A DNA stretch of 64,000 nucleotides, taken from positions 62,001 to 126,000 of the forward strand of contig JAFXGO010000030.1 in NCBI GenBank assembly GCA_017520185.1, written 5' to 3'. Below the pieces are notes generated by a model. The model was not told the DNA's origin and did no database searches. It saw only the letters and a program-made list of their open reading frames with translations. Source of the DNA: Elusimicrobiaceae bacterium. GTDB taxonomy: Bacteria > Elusimicrobiota > Elusimicrobia > Elusimicrobiales > Elusimicrobiaceae. Positions 8,734 through 17,752 of this stretch are shown here, piece by piece (within the stretch, counting starts at the first letter, position 1; each line of letters starts with the position of its first letter). The position numbers and the translations under genes were made by a program.

Positions 8734-8765
8734 AAATCATCCTCTCTTTCTACAATCTTTAAATT

Positions 8766-10943
8766 TTACATGTCACGCAGGTCATTTTCACTGCGCCACG
8801 GATACCAGTAAGCCTCTTGCTCGTTTTGTTTTTCTTCTTTGCGTCCGTCTTTACCACACAATACAGAGATGCGGAAAGCAAAAGACAAATTGTCATTGCG
8901 GTCCCGTACGGTTAACTCACCGATAGCATCATGAAACCGTTTGGTAAAGCGGATCAACTTATTAAAAGAGTCAAAAGATCCACTTTGGATTTGAAAATCC
9001 GTTCCTAAATCCAAAGACCAAGTGGCATTTGGTAAACGCAAGCCAAAATTAGTGGTAAAGGTATAAGCATCGGAAATATTTTTATACAGTGCATAGTCAC
9101 TGCTTTCGGTAGTATCGTAGTTTGTTAAGCCGATGCCTAAATGCTGTCCTTTGATAATAAAATTGGTTTGCGCGATAAATGCTTGGTTCTTTTCTATTAA
9201 ATCATATAAATTCTGCGCAAACAAGTTTATTTTTCCATCGGGGGAGTTGTATCCTGCTTCCAATAAAATAGGCTCTACACGGTGTTTAAGGTGTTGCCAG
9301 GAGTTATTTTGGATATCGTGATTGGCCAAACTAAAACCGGTAGCTAAGCGCACATAGGTATTAAAAGTAGGGCGATAATAATTTTCCAAATACAAGCGGT
9401 TTCTTTCTTCCCCGCGATCTAAAGAGGAAGTATCGGTTTTTAACGTGCCGGTAGAGAGGCGTTTAGTATACTGATAACCAAAATCTAATGTGCCGATAGG
9501 CGTATCAGTCTGCAAGTTTAAGTCCGTACCCACACGCCCGACCCAAGCGGTTTTATCATTATAGTCATCATCATCTAAAGAAACATGCTGATCATAAAAA
9601 ACGCTGGGCAAAAAGGTAAGCCCTTTTGTTAAACGAATAGATTTTTCGGTGGTCCAACGTGCCGAGCCTTGTTTTTTCCACTCTTCTTCCATATGAGACG
9701 TATTATTAAAATTCACTTCCATGCGGTGCGTTAAGCCTAACAACGGGTCTTTGAATGGAAGTAATGTATAATCAAGCTGTGGCATATTTCGCTCTTTGGC
9801 AATAAAATCACCGCGTTGCCAATCAAAAATATCCATTTGCGTATAACTTAAACGCAAGGTGGAGCGGCGGCTTTGGCGGGAAAGAGAAAAATTGGTTTCC
9901 TGATCCGGAGTAAAAATATAAGGATTTCCGCGGAAGAAAGAATCGTTAAAATATGGGTCTGATACCATGCGGAACTGGGTCTGAAATTGATACAAAGCCC
10001 CTTTGTCATTGTTGAAATGATTAGAACTGTCGTACATTTCCCACCAATATCCGCCACGCATACCCCAGCGTTTGGTATCTTGGAGTTGGAAGGGGTGCCC
10101 GTCTAAGGTATATTCTTCGTCTGAGCTGGAGCGGTCATTAATATAATATACTTCACCCGTACCGCGTAAAGTTTCGCTCTCTACGGCCATTAATTCCAAC
10201 CCTAATCCTACGCCGGATTTGGTGTAATAATCTAAATTTACTTTCGGGCGGAAACCGGCTACTTCTCTAAAAACATTGGAAGTTAAAATACCAAAACCGG
10301 TATTGCCACTTTGAGTAAAATCTACATGCGTGGTCCACGGTTTTTGACTGTCTAAAGAACGCCAAAAAACAGGGAGCCACAATACGGGAAAACCGTCTAA
10401 TTTAAATACGGCATTGGTACCAAAAACTCGTTTTTCCGCAGAGACCTTCAAATTGCCCAAAGTGATGGTATAGTGCGGCTCCGGATTACCACAGCAGGTC
10501 AATACGGCCCCTTTTAAACGCTCCGTACCGTCTTTCATAGAAATTTCTTTGGCAGAAATTACGCGCAGAGGGGGGTACTCTGTTTGGATATCCTCTGCGT
10601 AGAAGTCTTTGGTTTTGTAATTAACGGAAACATTATTTCCGCTGACGGTAGCTCCCATCCCTTCCACTGTCATGGGCCCTACGGAGGAAATAGTGGTGTT
10701 TACTTGGTCAAAGGTAATATCTTCCCCTTTGGCGGTGCGAATTTCCCCTTCTTGGGTTTGCTGAACCAGTGTGACATTTCCTTTTAAATTAATTTTTTTG
10801 GCTGCAGGGTCCGCTGTTGCCTCATCTGCGGTAAAGAAAACAAACCCTTTCTCCGCTTGCGGTGAGGGCAGCACATTCTGCTCTGCCCAAAGACAGAGAG
10901 AAGTGAAAGTAAGTAAAAGAAAAAGAAGTGATTGTCTTTTCAT
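8766..10943 (-). CDS. lptD: LPS-assembly outer-membrane protein LptD
   Basis: Large beta-barrel that inserts LPS into the outer leaflet of the outer membrane. A Sec signal peptide (MKRQSLLFLLLTFTSLCLWA) is followed by an OstA/LptA-like jellyroll domain (about residues 30-170, with KKINLKGNVTLVQQTQEG and KGEDITFDQ), then a barrel domain to the end with many alternating aromatic and polar strands and the LptD-type linker VFKLDGFPVLWLPVFWRSLD. At 725 residues it is near the family norm. The ROK kinase stop and this ATG share one base (TAATG), implying translational coupling. No lptE was seen. With lpxA/B/C/D/I in the window it shows the organism makes and exports an LPS-like lipid. Confidence 0.92.
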   Translation of the reverse strand: MKRQSLLFLLLTFTSLCLWAEQNVLPSPQAEKGFVFFTADEATADPAAKKINLKGNVTLVQQTQEGEIRTAKGEDITFDQVNTTISSVGPMTVEGMGATVSGNNVSVNYKTKDFYAEDIQTEYPPLRVISAKEISMKDGTERLKGAVLTCCGNPEPHYTITLGNLKVSAEKRVFGTNAVFKLDGFPVLWLPVFWRSLDSQKPWTTHVDFTQSGNTGFGILTSNVFREVAGFRPKVNLDYYTKSGVGLGLELMAVESETLRGTGEVYYINDRSSSDEEYTLDGHPFQLQDTKRWGMRGGYWWEMYDSSNHFNNDKGALYQFQTQFRMVSDPYFNDSFFRGNPYIFTPDQETNFSLSRQSRRSTLRLSYTQMDIFDWQRGDFIAKERNMPQLDYTLLPFKDPLLGLTHRMEVNFNNTSHMEEEWKKQGSARWTTEKSIRLTKGLTFLPSVFYDQHVSLDDDDYNDKTAWVGRVGTDLNLQTDTPIGTLDFGYQYTKRLSTGTLKTDTSSLDRGEERNRLYLENYYRPTFNTYVRLATGFSLANHDIQNNSWQHLKHRVEPILLEAGYNSPDGKINLFAQNLYDLIEKNQAFIAQTNFIIKGQHLGIGLTNYDTTESSDYALYKNISDAYTFTTNFGLRLPNATWSLDLGTDFQIQSGSFDSFNKLIRFTKRFHDAIGELTVRDRNDNLSFAFRISVLCGKDGRKEEKQNEQEAYWYPWRSENDLRDM

Positions 10944-11905
10944 TATTTCTTCAACTCTTGGTGAATGGCATACATCGCTGCACCGACTCCACCGATGTTA
11001 GGGTCCTGAGAAACCATCAGTTTTAATTTCTTAAACGGTGTTTGAATTTGCTGATGATGCAGCACTTTTTCTGTAGCCGGCAAGAAATATTTGGCTGCAC
11101 CGGATACTCCGCCGGTCAAAACAACAGTATCTACATCTAACACTAAGCAAATATTAGAAATACCTATGCCTAAGAAAAAGCCGGTATCTTCCCATATTTT
11201 TAGTGCTAAGGGGCATCCTCGCTCAGCGGCGCGAGATACAAGCTCTATTTTGAAATTTTTTTCTTCTTCCACCATTTTTGCCAAGATGGACTGCGGATGT
11301 TGCAAAACACTTTCCATTACTCTGCGGCGAATGCCAATAGTGCCTACGAACGCTTCTAAGCAACCACGCGCACCACAACCGCACTGAGGGCCGGTTTGCG
11401 TGTTGGCTATTTTGGTGTGGCCCACTTCACCGGCAGTGCCGTTGGAGCCTTGATAAAGTTCTTTATTGATAATCAGCCCACCACCAACACCGGTGCCTAA
11501 TGTCACTACCAAAACATTATTGGCTTGGCGGTTCAAAGTGCTTTCATATACTCCCCAAGCGGCCATAGTGGCATCGTTGGCTACGTGTGGGCGGATACCC
11601 GTTAACTTTTCTAAAATATCGGCAATTGGCCAATCATCTACATCTTTAAATTTCAAATTGGGGTTATAGCGCAAAACACCGGCTTGATTATCTACATCTC
11701 CGGGAGCGCCTACACCTACAGCTATTTTATGATCGGAAAATTCTGCTTTAATTTGATTAATAAATCCAGCAATCTGCTGCAAAAAGGCCTCCGCCCCATT
11801 CTCATAATTGGTTTCTACTTTCTCTTTACGGATAATTTTTCCGCTTTCGCTCATTACATACAACTTTACAAAAGTACCGCCAATATCTACACCAATACCG
11901 ATCAT
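10943..11905 (-). CDS. ROK-family sugar kinase (glucokinase-like)
   Basis: Cytoplasmic ATP-dependent sugar kinase of the ROK family, most likely acting on glucose or an amino sugar. It shows the N-terminal phosphate loop GIGVDIGGTFVKLYV, the second phosphate region VLVVTLGTGVGGGLII, the sugar-contacting EVGHTK, and the zinc motif CGCGARGCLE starting at Cys175, followed by adenosine-site VLTGGVSGAA. No N-terminal helix-turn-helix is present, so this is an enzyme rather than a ROK repressor. Length 320 is typical. It overlaps xerC by 4 nt and lptD by 1 nt. The substrate cannot be set from sequence alone: glucokinase, N-acetylglucosamine kinase and fructokinase all share these motifs. Confidence 0.85.
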   Translation of the reverse strand: MIGIGVDIGGTFVKLYVMSESGKIIRKEKVETNYENGAEAFLQQIAGFINQIKAEFSDHKIAVGVGAPGDVDNQAGVLRYNPNLKFKDVDDWPIADILEKLTGIRPHVANDATMAAWGVYESTLNRQANNVLVVTLGTGVGGGLIINKELYQGSNGTAGEVGHTKIANTQTGPQCGCGARGCLEAFVGTIGIRRRVMESVLQHPQSILAKMVEEEKNFKIELVSRAAERGCPLALKIWEDTGFFLGIGISNICLVLDVDTVVLTGGVSGAAKYFLPATEKVLHHQQIQTPFKKLKLMVSQDPNIGGVGAAMYAIHQELKK

Positions 11906-12789
11906 GGTTTTAACTCCTTATTTTTGGGGTGTGCTTGCTGATACACACTTTTTAGTTTGTCCAACGACACATGGGTATATACCTGCGTGGCAGCCAGTGT
12001 CTTATGGCCCAACATTTCTTGCAAACTACGTAAATCACAGCCATTATTAAGCAAATGTGTTGCAAATGAATGGCGTAAACTGTGAGGACTTACTTTTCTT
12101 GCAATATGGGATTGTATCGCCAATTGCTTAAACAGATAGGCCAGTCCGTCTCCCGTTAAAGCGGTGCCATTTTTGTTTAAAAACAAAGGGTCCGTAGGTA
12201 AAGGTGTGGGTCTGCAAGCCAAATAATTTTTAATTGCCTGCAGGGCTTCGTCCGTGACGGGAACATATCTTTCTTTATTTCCTTTTCCCAATACCTTTAC
12301 GACACCGTTAAAAAAATCTACATCCGCTATTTTTAATTTTGTCACTTCGCTTCTGCGCAGTCCGCTGGAATAAATCAACTCAAACAGGGCTTTGTTGCGC
12401 AAGGCATAGCGTCCTTTATTTTCGGCGGTATCTATTAAACGGGCACTTTCTTCAACGGTTAAAAACTTAGGCAAAAGTTTTTCCCGTTTGGGTGCCGGCA
12501 AAAGTTTAAACGGGTTTTGCTCTATTTGCCCTTGCGCTAATAAATAACCGGCAAAACTGCGCAAAGTGGCAATCTTGCGCAAAATTGTATTTCTGCTGGG
12601 TTCTTTTTGCGTTAAAGCTGCTAAAAAAGAACGAATAAAACCGAGTGTAAAATCTTGCGGTTTTGTTTTGTTGCGCAAGTTGCAAAAATCAACCCATTCC
12701 TGCAAATCTTCTCCATAACTTTTGATAGTCATGGCAGAATAATTTTTATTCTTTAATTGCAATAAAAATCCTTGCACCAAGTCCTTCAT
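11902..12789 (-). CDS. xerC: Tyrosine recombinase XerC/XerD
   Basis: Site-specific recombinase that resolves chromosome dimers, probably at a dif site. It has an N-terminal SAM-like DNA-binding domain (residues 1-100) and a catalytic domain with the full set of active residues: Arg145 in SSGLRRSE, Lys169, His236 and Arg239 in HSLRHSFATH, His262 in GHKTLAATQ, and nucleophile Tyr271 in VYTHV. At 295 residues it matches XerC/D and not a phage integrase, and no attachment site or phage gene is near it. It sits between topA and the ROK kinase in the long operon. Whether it is XerC, XerD or a single-Xer system cannot be told here. Confidence 0.9.
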   Translation of the reverse strand: MKDLVQGFLLQLKNKNYSAMTIKSYGEDLQEWVDFCNLRNKTKPQDFTLGFIRSFLAALTQKEPSRNTILRKIATLRSFAGYLLAQGQIEQNPFKLLPAPKREKLLPKFLTVEESARLIDTAENKGRYALRNKALFELIYSSGLRRSEVTKLKIADVDFFNGVVKVLGKGNKERYVPVTDEALQAIKNYLACRPTPLPTDPLFLNKNGTALTGDGLAYLFKQLAIQSHIARKVSPHSLRHSFATHLLNNGCDLRSLQEMLGHKTLAATQVYTHVSLDKLKSVYQQAHPKNKELKP

Positions 12790-12802
12790 AGTTTTCTCTC
12801 AA

Positions 12803-15076
12803 CTAAGCGGCTTGTTTTTCATGTGCGGTCTTAATTTTTTCTATTTCCTCATTGGATATCGTGACGATATTTTTGCATTTCGGATATCCGCCACAACCCA
12901 AGAAATAACCGCGCTTAGAGTTGCGCAAGACCATTTTTTTACCGCATTTATCGCATACGTGTTCCGTGACGATAGGACCGGAGGAAGCCACCTTATTTCC
13001 TTCTTCGTCTATGGAATAAGTATTTTTACAGTTAGGATAAGCAGAGCAGGCCATAAACTTACCTCTGCGTCCTGTGCGTATAACCATCGGGGCACCGCAT
13101 TTATCACACACTTCGTTGGTAGTTTGCGGTTGCACTTTTTCGCCCTCTTTATTTAAATTTATTTTTCCTTTACAGGTACTGTCCGAGCAAGATAAATACT
13201 GCCCGAAACGGCTGGTTTTTAAAAGCATCGCTTTGCCGCAAAGAGGACATTTTTCATCGGTTTCTCTGGCGGCAGGGCGAAGCATACTTTTATCTGCTTG
13301 GTCTAATTCTTGTTTAAAAGAGGTATAAAACTGACCCAAAAGATCCACCCACTTTTGGCCGCCTTCGGCCACTTCGTCCAATTGTTCCTCTACGCCGGCT
13401 GTATAGGAAAGAGCCATAATTTCTTTAAAAAATTCTTTTAAACTTTCCGTGACGGTAATGCCCAATTCGGTAGCGACCAATTTGTTGGATTTGGGTTGGC
13501 GCGCAATATATTTGCGGTCCAAAATATTTTTAATGGTCGGTGCATAAGTGGAAGGGCGGCCGATACCGTGTTTTTCCAAAGTCTTAATCAAACTGGCCTC
13601 GTTATAATACGGAGGGGGAGTGGTTTTATGATCTTTGGTGGTGATTTCTTTAAGAGTTAACTGATCACCCTGTGCAAGTTCGGGTAAAAGAGCGGTTTCT
13701 TCATTTTCATTTTCAGTTTCGTCTTCGTCTTTGTAAATGGATAAATATCCCGAAAATTTAACGGTTCTTCCTCCTGCACGCAAAATACAATCTTTCTTTT
13801 CGCCGGCGGCAATATCTACCGTGACGGTATTAAATACCGCTTCAGTCATTTGGCTGGCCACAAAGCGCAACCAAATCAGTTCGTAAAGTTTGTATTGATC
13901 TGCCGTTAAAAACGGTTTCATGCTTTGCGGTGTGCGGTTTACGTCAGTAGGGTGAATAGATTCGTGGGCTTCTTGGGCGCCTTTAACCTTACTTTTATAT
14001 ATGTTTGGCGTTTTTGGCACGAAGTCTTCACCATATTTCCCGGCAATAAATTTTTTGGTTTGTTCTTGCAAAAGTTTAGAAACGTTAAAAGAGTCCGTTC
14101 TCATATAGGTAATCAAACCTACGGTTTGGCCGGCAATTTCAATACCTTCGTATAAGTGTTGAGCCGTCATCATGGTTTTTTGAGAAGGGAAACCCAATTT
14201 GTTGTAAGCATCTTGTTGCATGGAGCTGGTGATAAAAGGCGGTTTAGGTTTTTGTTTAACCGCTTTTTTCTCGATTTTTTCTACCGTACAGGGTCCTTGC
14301 CTCAATAGTGCATTAACCGGAGCCAATTTTTCCGGTGCATCAAAAACGGTATTTTTTACCTTATAATCTTCCGCAAAAAGATGATAGGTAGTGGTTTGTT
14401 CTACATTTTTGCCTTCCCATTTCAACAAACGTGCCCAAAAAAGCGGTTGTGCATTAGGTTTTTCAAACTGCGCTTTCATGCTCCAATAAGGTTTTTCGGT
14501 AAATTCGGCAATTTCTTTGGCACGTTCCGCCAACAGGCGTACCGTCACCGACTGTACACGTCCGGCAGAAAGACCGGAGGTGATTTTGCGTGACAATAAC
14601 GGTGAAAGTTTGTAGCCTACAATGCGGTCTAAGATACGGCGAGCCTGCTGAGCATTGACCAAATTTTCATCGATTTTACGCGCATGATCAAAAGATTCTT
14701 TGATGGCGGCGGGGGTAATTTCGTGAAAGAAAATACGATGGTATCTTTCTTTGGGAAGTTTTAAAAGTTCTACCAAGTGCCACGCGATGGCTTCGCCCTC
14801 GCGGTCAGGGTCAGTGGCCAAGTAAATTTCGGGAGCATTTTTAGCAACGACTTCCAAATCTTTGATTAAACGTTTGGCTCTTTCCACAGGCTGATAGGTG
14901 GGTTTAAACTGATTATCAATATCTACCCCTAAATCGCGAGAAGGCAAATCCCTCACGTGCCCAAAGGAGCTTCGAACCAAAAAATCTGATCCTAAAATTT
15001 TACTAATCGTTTTTTGTTTGGTGGGAGACTCTACAATAACGAGTTTTTTCCCTTTAAAATTGTTTGTTGTTGCCAT
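12803..15076 (-). CDS. topA: DNA topoisomerase I
   Basis: Type IA topoisomerase that relaxes negative supercoils. The TOPRIM domain starts with KLVIVESPTKQKTI (Glu16) and includes the DPDREGEAIAWHL acidic triad near residue 95. The catalytic tyrosine is Tyr324 in GLITYMRTDS. The GIGRPSTYA segment lies near residue 506. The C-terminus carries three four-cysteine zinc ribbons (CPLC...CSDSTC, CDKCG...CSAYPNC, CDKCG...CGGYPKC), as in many bacterial TopA proteins. Length 757. It follows dprA by 21 nt and precedes xerC by 13 nt, in line with the common dprA-topA-xerC arrangement. Confidence 0.97.
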   Translation of the reverse strand: MATTNNFKGKKLVIVESPTKQKTISKILGSDFLVRSSFGHVRDLPSRDLGVDIDNQFKPTYQPVERAKRLIKDLEVVAKNAPEIYLATDPDREGEAIAWHLVELLKLPKERYHRIFFHEITPAAIKESFDHARKIDENLVNAQQARRILDRIVGYKLSPLLSRKITSGLSAGRVQSVTVRLLAERAKEIAEFTEKPYWSMKAQFEKPNAQPLFWARLLKWEGKNVEQTTTYHLFAEDYKVKNTVFDAPEKLAPVNALLRQGPCTVEKIEKKAVKQKPKPPFITSSMQQDAYNKLGFPSQKTMMTAQHLYEGIEIAGQTVGLITYMRTDSFNVSKLLQEQTKKFIAGKYGEDFVPKTPNIYKSKVKGAQEAHESIHPTDVNRTPQSMKPFLTADQYKLYELIWLRFVASQMTEAVFNTVTVDIAAGEKKDCILRAGGRTVKFSGYLSIYKDEDETENENEETALLPELAQGDQLTLKEITTKDHKTTPPPYYNEASLIKTLEKHGIGRPSTYAPTIKNILDRKYIARQPKSNKLVATELGITVTESLKEFFKEIMALSYTAGVEEQLDEVAEGGQKWVDLLGQFYTSFKQELDQADKSMLRPAARETDEKCPLCGKAMLLKTSRFGQYLSCSDSTCKGKINLNKEGEKVQPQTTNEVCDKCGAPMVIRTGRRGKFMACSAYPNCKNTYSIDEEGNKVASSGPIVTEHVCDKCGKKMVLRNSKRGYFLGCGGYPKCKNIVTISNEEIEKIKTAHEKQAA

Positions 15077-15097
15077 ATCATTTCCCTACTTTAAAAA

Positions 15098-16216
15098 TTA
15101 AAATTTGCTTTTACTGTACAGCCCTGCCTTGCAGCAGAGCAGTCCTTTGACTTCCAACTCAAACAAAGCCCCAGCCGCTTCTTGTACCGAAAGCCCCGTC
15201 GCTTCTACTATTTGGTCGGTGGATACTTCCGCCGTTGAGATGAAATGCATAATCTTTTGTTGCTCAGGCGGCAAAGCATCATCTACCGGTTGGGCTTGTT
15301 GGCTCTGTTGCAACAACTGCAAATCAAAAAGTTGTGGGCTCGGTATATAGTCTATTATATCTTTTACTGAGGTGACAACACCTGCCCCATCTTTTATCAG
15401 ATTATTAGGACCGGCACTTTGCGGGCTATCTATCGGGCCGGGTACAGCCAAAACATCTTTGCCCATTTCCAAAGCCAGTTTAGCCGTAATCAGTGCGCCG
15501 GATTTTACTTCACCCTCTACTACGACTAGCAACTCTGACAAAGCAGCAATAATACGGTTTCTGCGCGGAAAGTGAAAAGCGTGGGGAGGTTTGTTAAAAG
15601 GCAATTCTGAAACAAGGGCTCCTCCATGTTGTAAAATAGCTCGAGCCAAGTCTCTATTTTCCGCAGGATAGCATCTTCCAATGCCTGTGCCGATGACAGC
15701 AATCGTCGGTTTTTGAAGGCGAACGGCGGCTGCGTGACATTCACTGTCTATTCCGCGTGCCAAACCGCTGACGACAACGGCTCCGGCTTGTGTTAAATCT
15801 GTAGAAAGTGTATTGGCTACCCTGCGCCCGTAAGCCGTAATTTTACGAGTACCCACCATACCGATATAGGCTTTATGAGTAGGCAAATCCCCTAAAACAT
15901 ATAAAGCAATGGGGGCTTCTTTACAATCGCGCAAACTTTGCGGATATTCTTCGTCTTCCGGTACTAAAATCCGTCCCCCGTATTTTTCGGTTTTTTCCAG
16001 TTCTTCTTCCGGATTAATAGAAAAAGCTTCTTTAAGAAAGTGAGCGGCGGTGGAAGGGTTCATTTGGGCTTGTTCTGCCAAAGAATGTGCATCTTGTTTT
16101 AAAATTTCTTGAGCAGAGCCAAAAATATCAATGAGTCTTTTTAACCAATCGGCCCGAAAATACAGAAAAGCATTTATACGAATGCGTGCTAAGCGCTCTT
16201 GCGTGGAGATGCTCAT
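15098..16216 (-). CDS. dprA: DNA-processing protein DprA (Smf)
   Basis: Cytoplasmic protein that protects incoming single-stranded DNA and loads RecA during natural transformation. A short N-terminal helical (SAM-like) domain leads to the Rossmann domain (about residues 100-290) with MVGTRKITAYGRR, SGLARGIDSECHAAA, FPRRNRIIAALSE and GALITAKLALE. A winged-helix domain follows at the C-terminus (EQQKIMHFISTAEVSTDQIVEATGLSVQEA). It overlaps comM by 4 nt, so two competence-related genes are coupled. Length 372 is typical. Confidence 0.95.
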   Translation of the reverse strand: MSISTQERLARIRINAFLYFRADWLKRLIDIFGSAQEILKQDAHSLAEQAQMNPSTAAHFLKEAFSINPEEELEKTEKYGGRILVPEDEEYPQSLRDCKEAPIALYVLGDLPTHKAYIGMVGTRKITAYGRRVANTLSTDLTQAGAVVVSGLARGIDSECHAAAVRLQKPTIAVIGTGIGRCYPAENRDLARAILQHGGALVSELPFNKPPHAFHFPRRNRIIAALSELLVVVEGEVKSGALITAKLALEMGKDVLAVPGPIDSPQSAGPNNLIKDGAGVVTSVKDIIDYIPSPQLFDLQLLQQSQQAQPVDDALPPEQQKIMHFISTAEVSTDQIVEATGLSVQEAAGALFELEVKGLLCCKAGLYSKSKF

Positions 16217-17751
16217 AAGTCAGGCACCCCCTTTCTGTCTAAGGGTCTGTATTGCAGAACTTCAATTAAATGTTGATTTTCTATATTTTCTTTTCCTTCC
16301 AAATCGGCAATGGTGCGGGCGGTTTTGAGCACTTTATCCAAACTGCGTGCGCTAAGGCCAAATTTACGCATTGCCGTTTCCAAAATACGGTCCGCTCCTG
16401 CCGGCAAGGGGCAAAATTCTTTAATTTGCTTTTGTGTCATAAAAGCATTGGCGGTGGTAGAGGTGCCTTGAAACCGCTTCTGTTGTATTTTTCGGGCCAC
16501 TATTACACGAGAGCGAATTTGAGCGGTGGTTTCTCCTTCGCTGGGTTTGTTCCAATCTCCGTATTGAACGGGGTTTAAATTAACTGTTAAATCAATACGG
16601 TCCAATAAAGGCCCAGAAATTTTGGATTGATAGCGGTTGATTTGCACCGGTGAACAAGTGCAGGGCTTGTATGGATTTCCCAAATTACCGCAAGGGCAAG
16701 GGTTCATGGCAGCTATCAGTGTAAAACGTGCCGGATAAGAGACCGTTTCTTTGGCGCGAGAAATAGTGACACTTCCATTTTCCAGAGGTTGGCGCAGCAC
16801 CTCTAATGTGGTGCGGGAAAACTCTGCAAATTCGTCTAAAAACAAAACGCCGTTATGGGCCAATGACACTTCGCCGGGTTTAGGGCTGCTTCCTCCGCCG
16901 ATAAGGGCCACGTCGGAAATGGTATGATGCGGATCTCTGAAAGGGCGTTGGGTTAATTTTTTTGTTTTCCCGATTAAATTGCAAACGGAATAAATTTTGG
17001 TAATTTCTAAAATTTCTTCTTCACAAAGAGGAGGTAAAATGCCCGGAAATCTCTTGGCCAGCATACTTTTCCCTGTTCCGGGTAAACCGATCATCAGCAC
17101 ATTATGTCCGCCGGCAGCTGCTATTTCCAAGGCTCGTTTGGCTACGGCTTGGCCTTTAACGTCACAAAAATCCAATGAAGAGCAAAAGGCTTCTTCTTGT
17201 TGCGGTATAAAAGATATTTTAACGCTTTCGTCCTCTTTTTTTTCTTCCAGCCAATCGGCCAAATCTCGCAGAGTGCGCGGTGTGATAAAAGAAACAGTGG
17301 AAGTTTGGGCTTCTAAAATATTGGCGGGGGGAACTACTACGGTTTTGCCCGTATTTTTAGCAGATATAAGCATGGGCAGCACCCCTGCGCAAGGGCGCAA
17401 AGAGCCGTCCAGCGCCAACTCCCCCAAAAAGAGCAGTTGTTTAGCCTTTTCTACCGCTTTTTCTGATAAAGATTGCGAAGCTGCCAAAATACCGACGGCA
17501 ATGGCTAAATCAAACTGAGTACCGCTTTTACGAAGTTCAGCAGGGCTTAAATTAACTGTAATTCTTTTTAAAGGAAAATCAAAGCCACTGTTGCGGATAG
17601 CCGCAATTACGCGGTCTTTGCTTTCTTTTACTTCCGCATCCGGCAATCCTACCACGGAGAAGGTGGGCATTCCCGAAGAAATGTCCACCTCTGCCGTCAC
17701 TTCAAATCCGTCTATGCCTTTTAAGGCGCATGTTTGGATGCTGGCTAACAT
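16213..17751 (-). CDS. comM: ComM / YifB-family AAA+ helicase-like protein
   Basis: Magnesium-chelatase-like AAA+ ATPase; the Vibrio homologue ComM is a hexameric helicase that aids branch migration during transformation. There is an N-terminal Lon-like (ChlI) domain (residues 1-170, VTAEVDISSGMPTFSVVGLPD). The AAA+ core has Walker A GLPGTGKSM (Lys228), Walker B GVLFLDEFAEF, and the family-specific FRDPHHTISD and PCPCGNLGNP segments. The C-terminal domain ends YRPLDRKG. Length 512 is usual. There is no clear ribosome site because only one base separates it from the upstream lipoprotein gene, so translation is probably coupled. Confidence 0.93.
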   Translation of the reverse strand: MLASIQTCALKGIDGFEVTAEVDISSGMPTFSVVGLPDAEVKESKDRVIAAIRNSGFDFPLKRITVNLSPAELRKSGTQFDLAIAVGILAASQSLSEKAVEKAKQLLFLGELALDGSLRPCAGVLPMLISAKNTGKTVVVPPANILEAQTSTVSFITPRTLRDLADWLEEKKEDESVKISFIPQQEEAFCSSLDFCDVKGQAVAKRALEIAAAGGHNVLMIGLPGTGKSMLAKRFPGILPPLCEEEILEITKIYSVCNLIGKTKKLTQRPFRDPHHTISDVALIGGGSSPKPGEVSLAHNGVLFLDEFAEFSRTTLEVLRQPLENGSVTISRAKETVSYPARFTLIAAMNPCPCGNLGNPYKPCTCSPVQINRYQSKISGPLLDRIDLTVNLNPVQYGDWNKPSEGETTAQIRSRVIVARKIQQKRFQGTSTTANAFMTQKQIKEFCPLPAGADRILETAMRKFGLSARSLDKVLKTARTIADLEGKENIENQHLIEVLQYRPLDRKGVPDL

Positions 17752-17752
17752 A

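Noticed and set aside
11902-12789. Phage integrase or mobile-element recombinase
   Set aside because: Length, motifs and topA/dprA context fit housekeeping XerC/D; no phage genes or attachment repeats are near.
16997-17518. 173-codon open frame on the plus strand opposite comM
   Set aside because: Antisense to the comM AAA+ core, no ribosome site; composition is that of a shadow frame.
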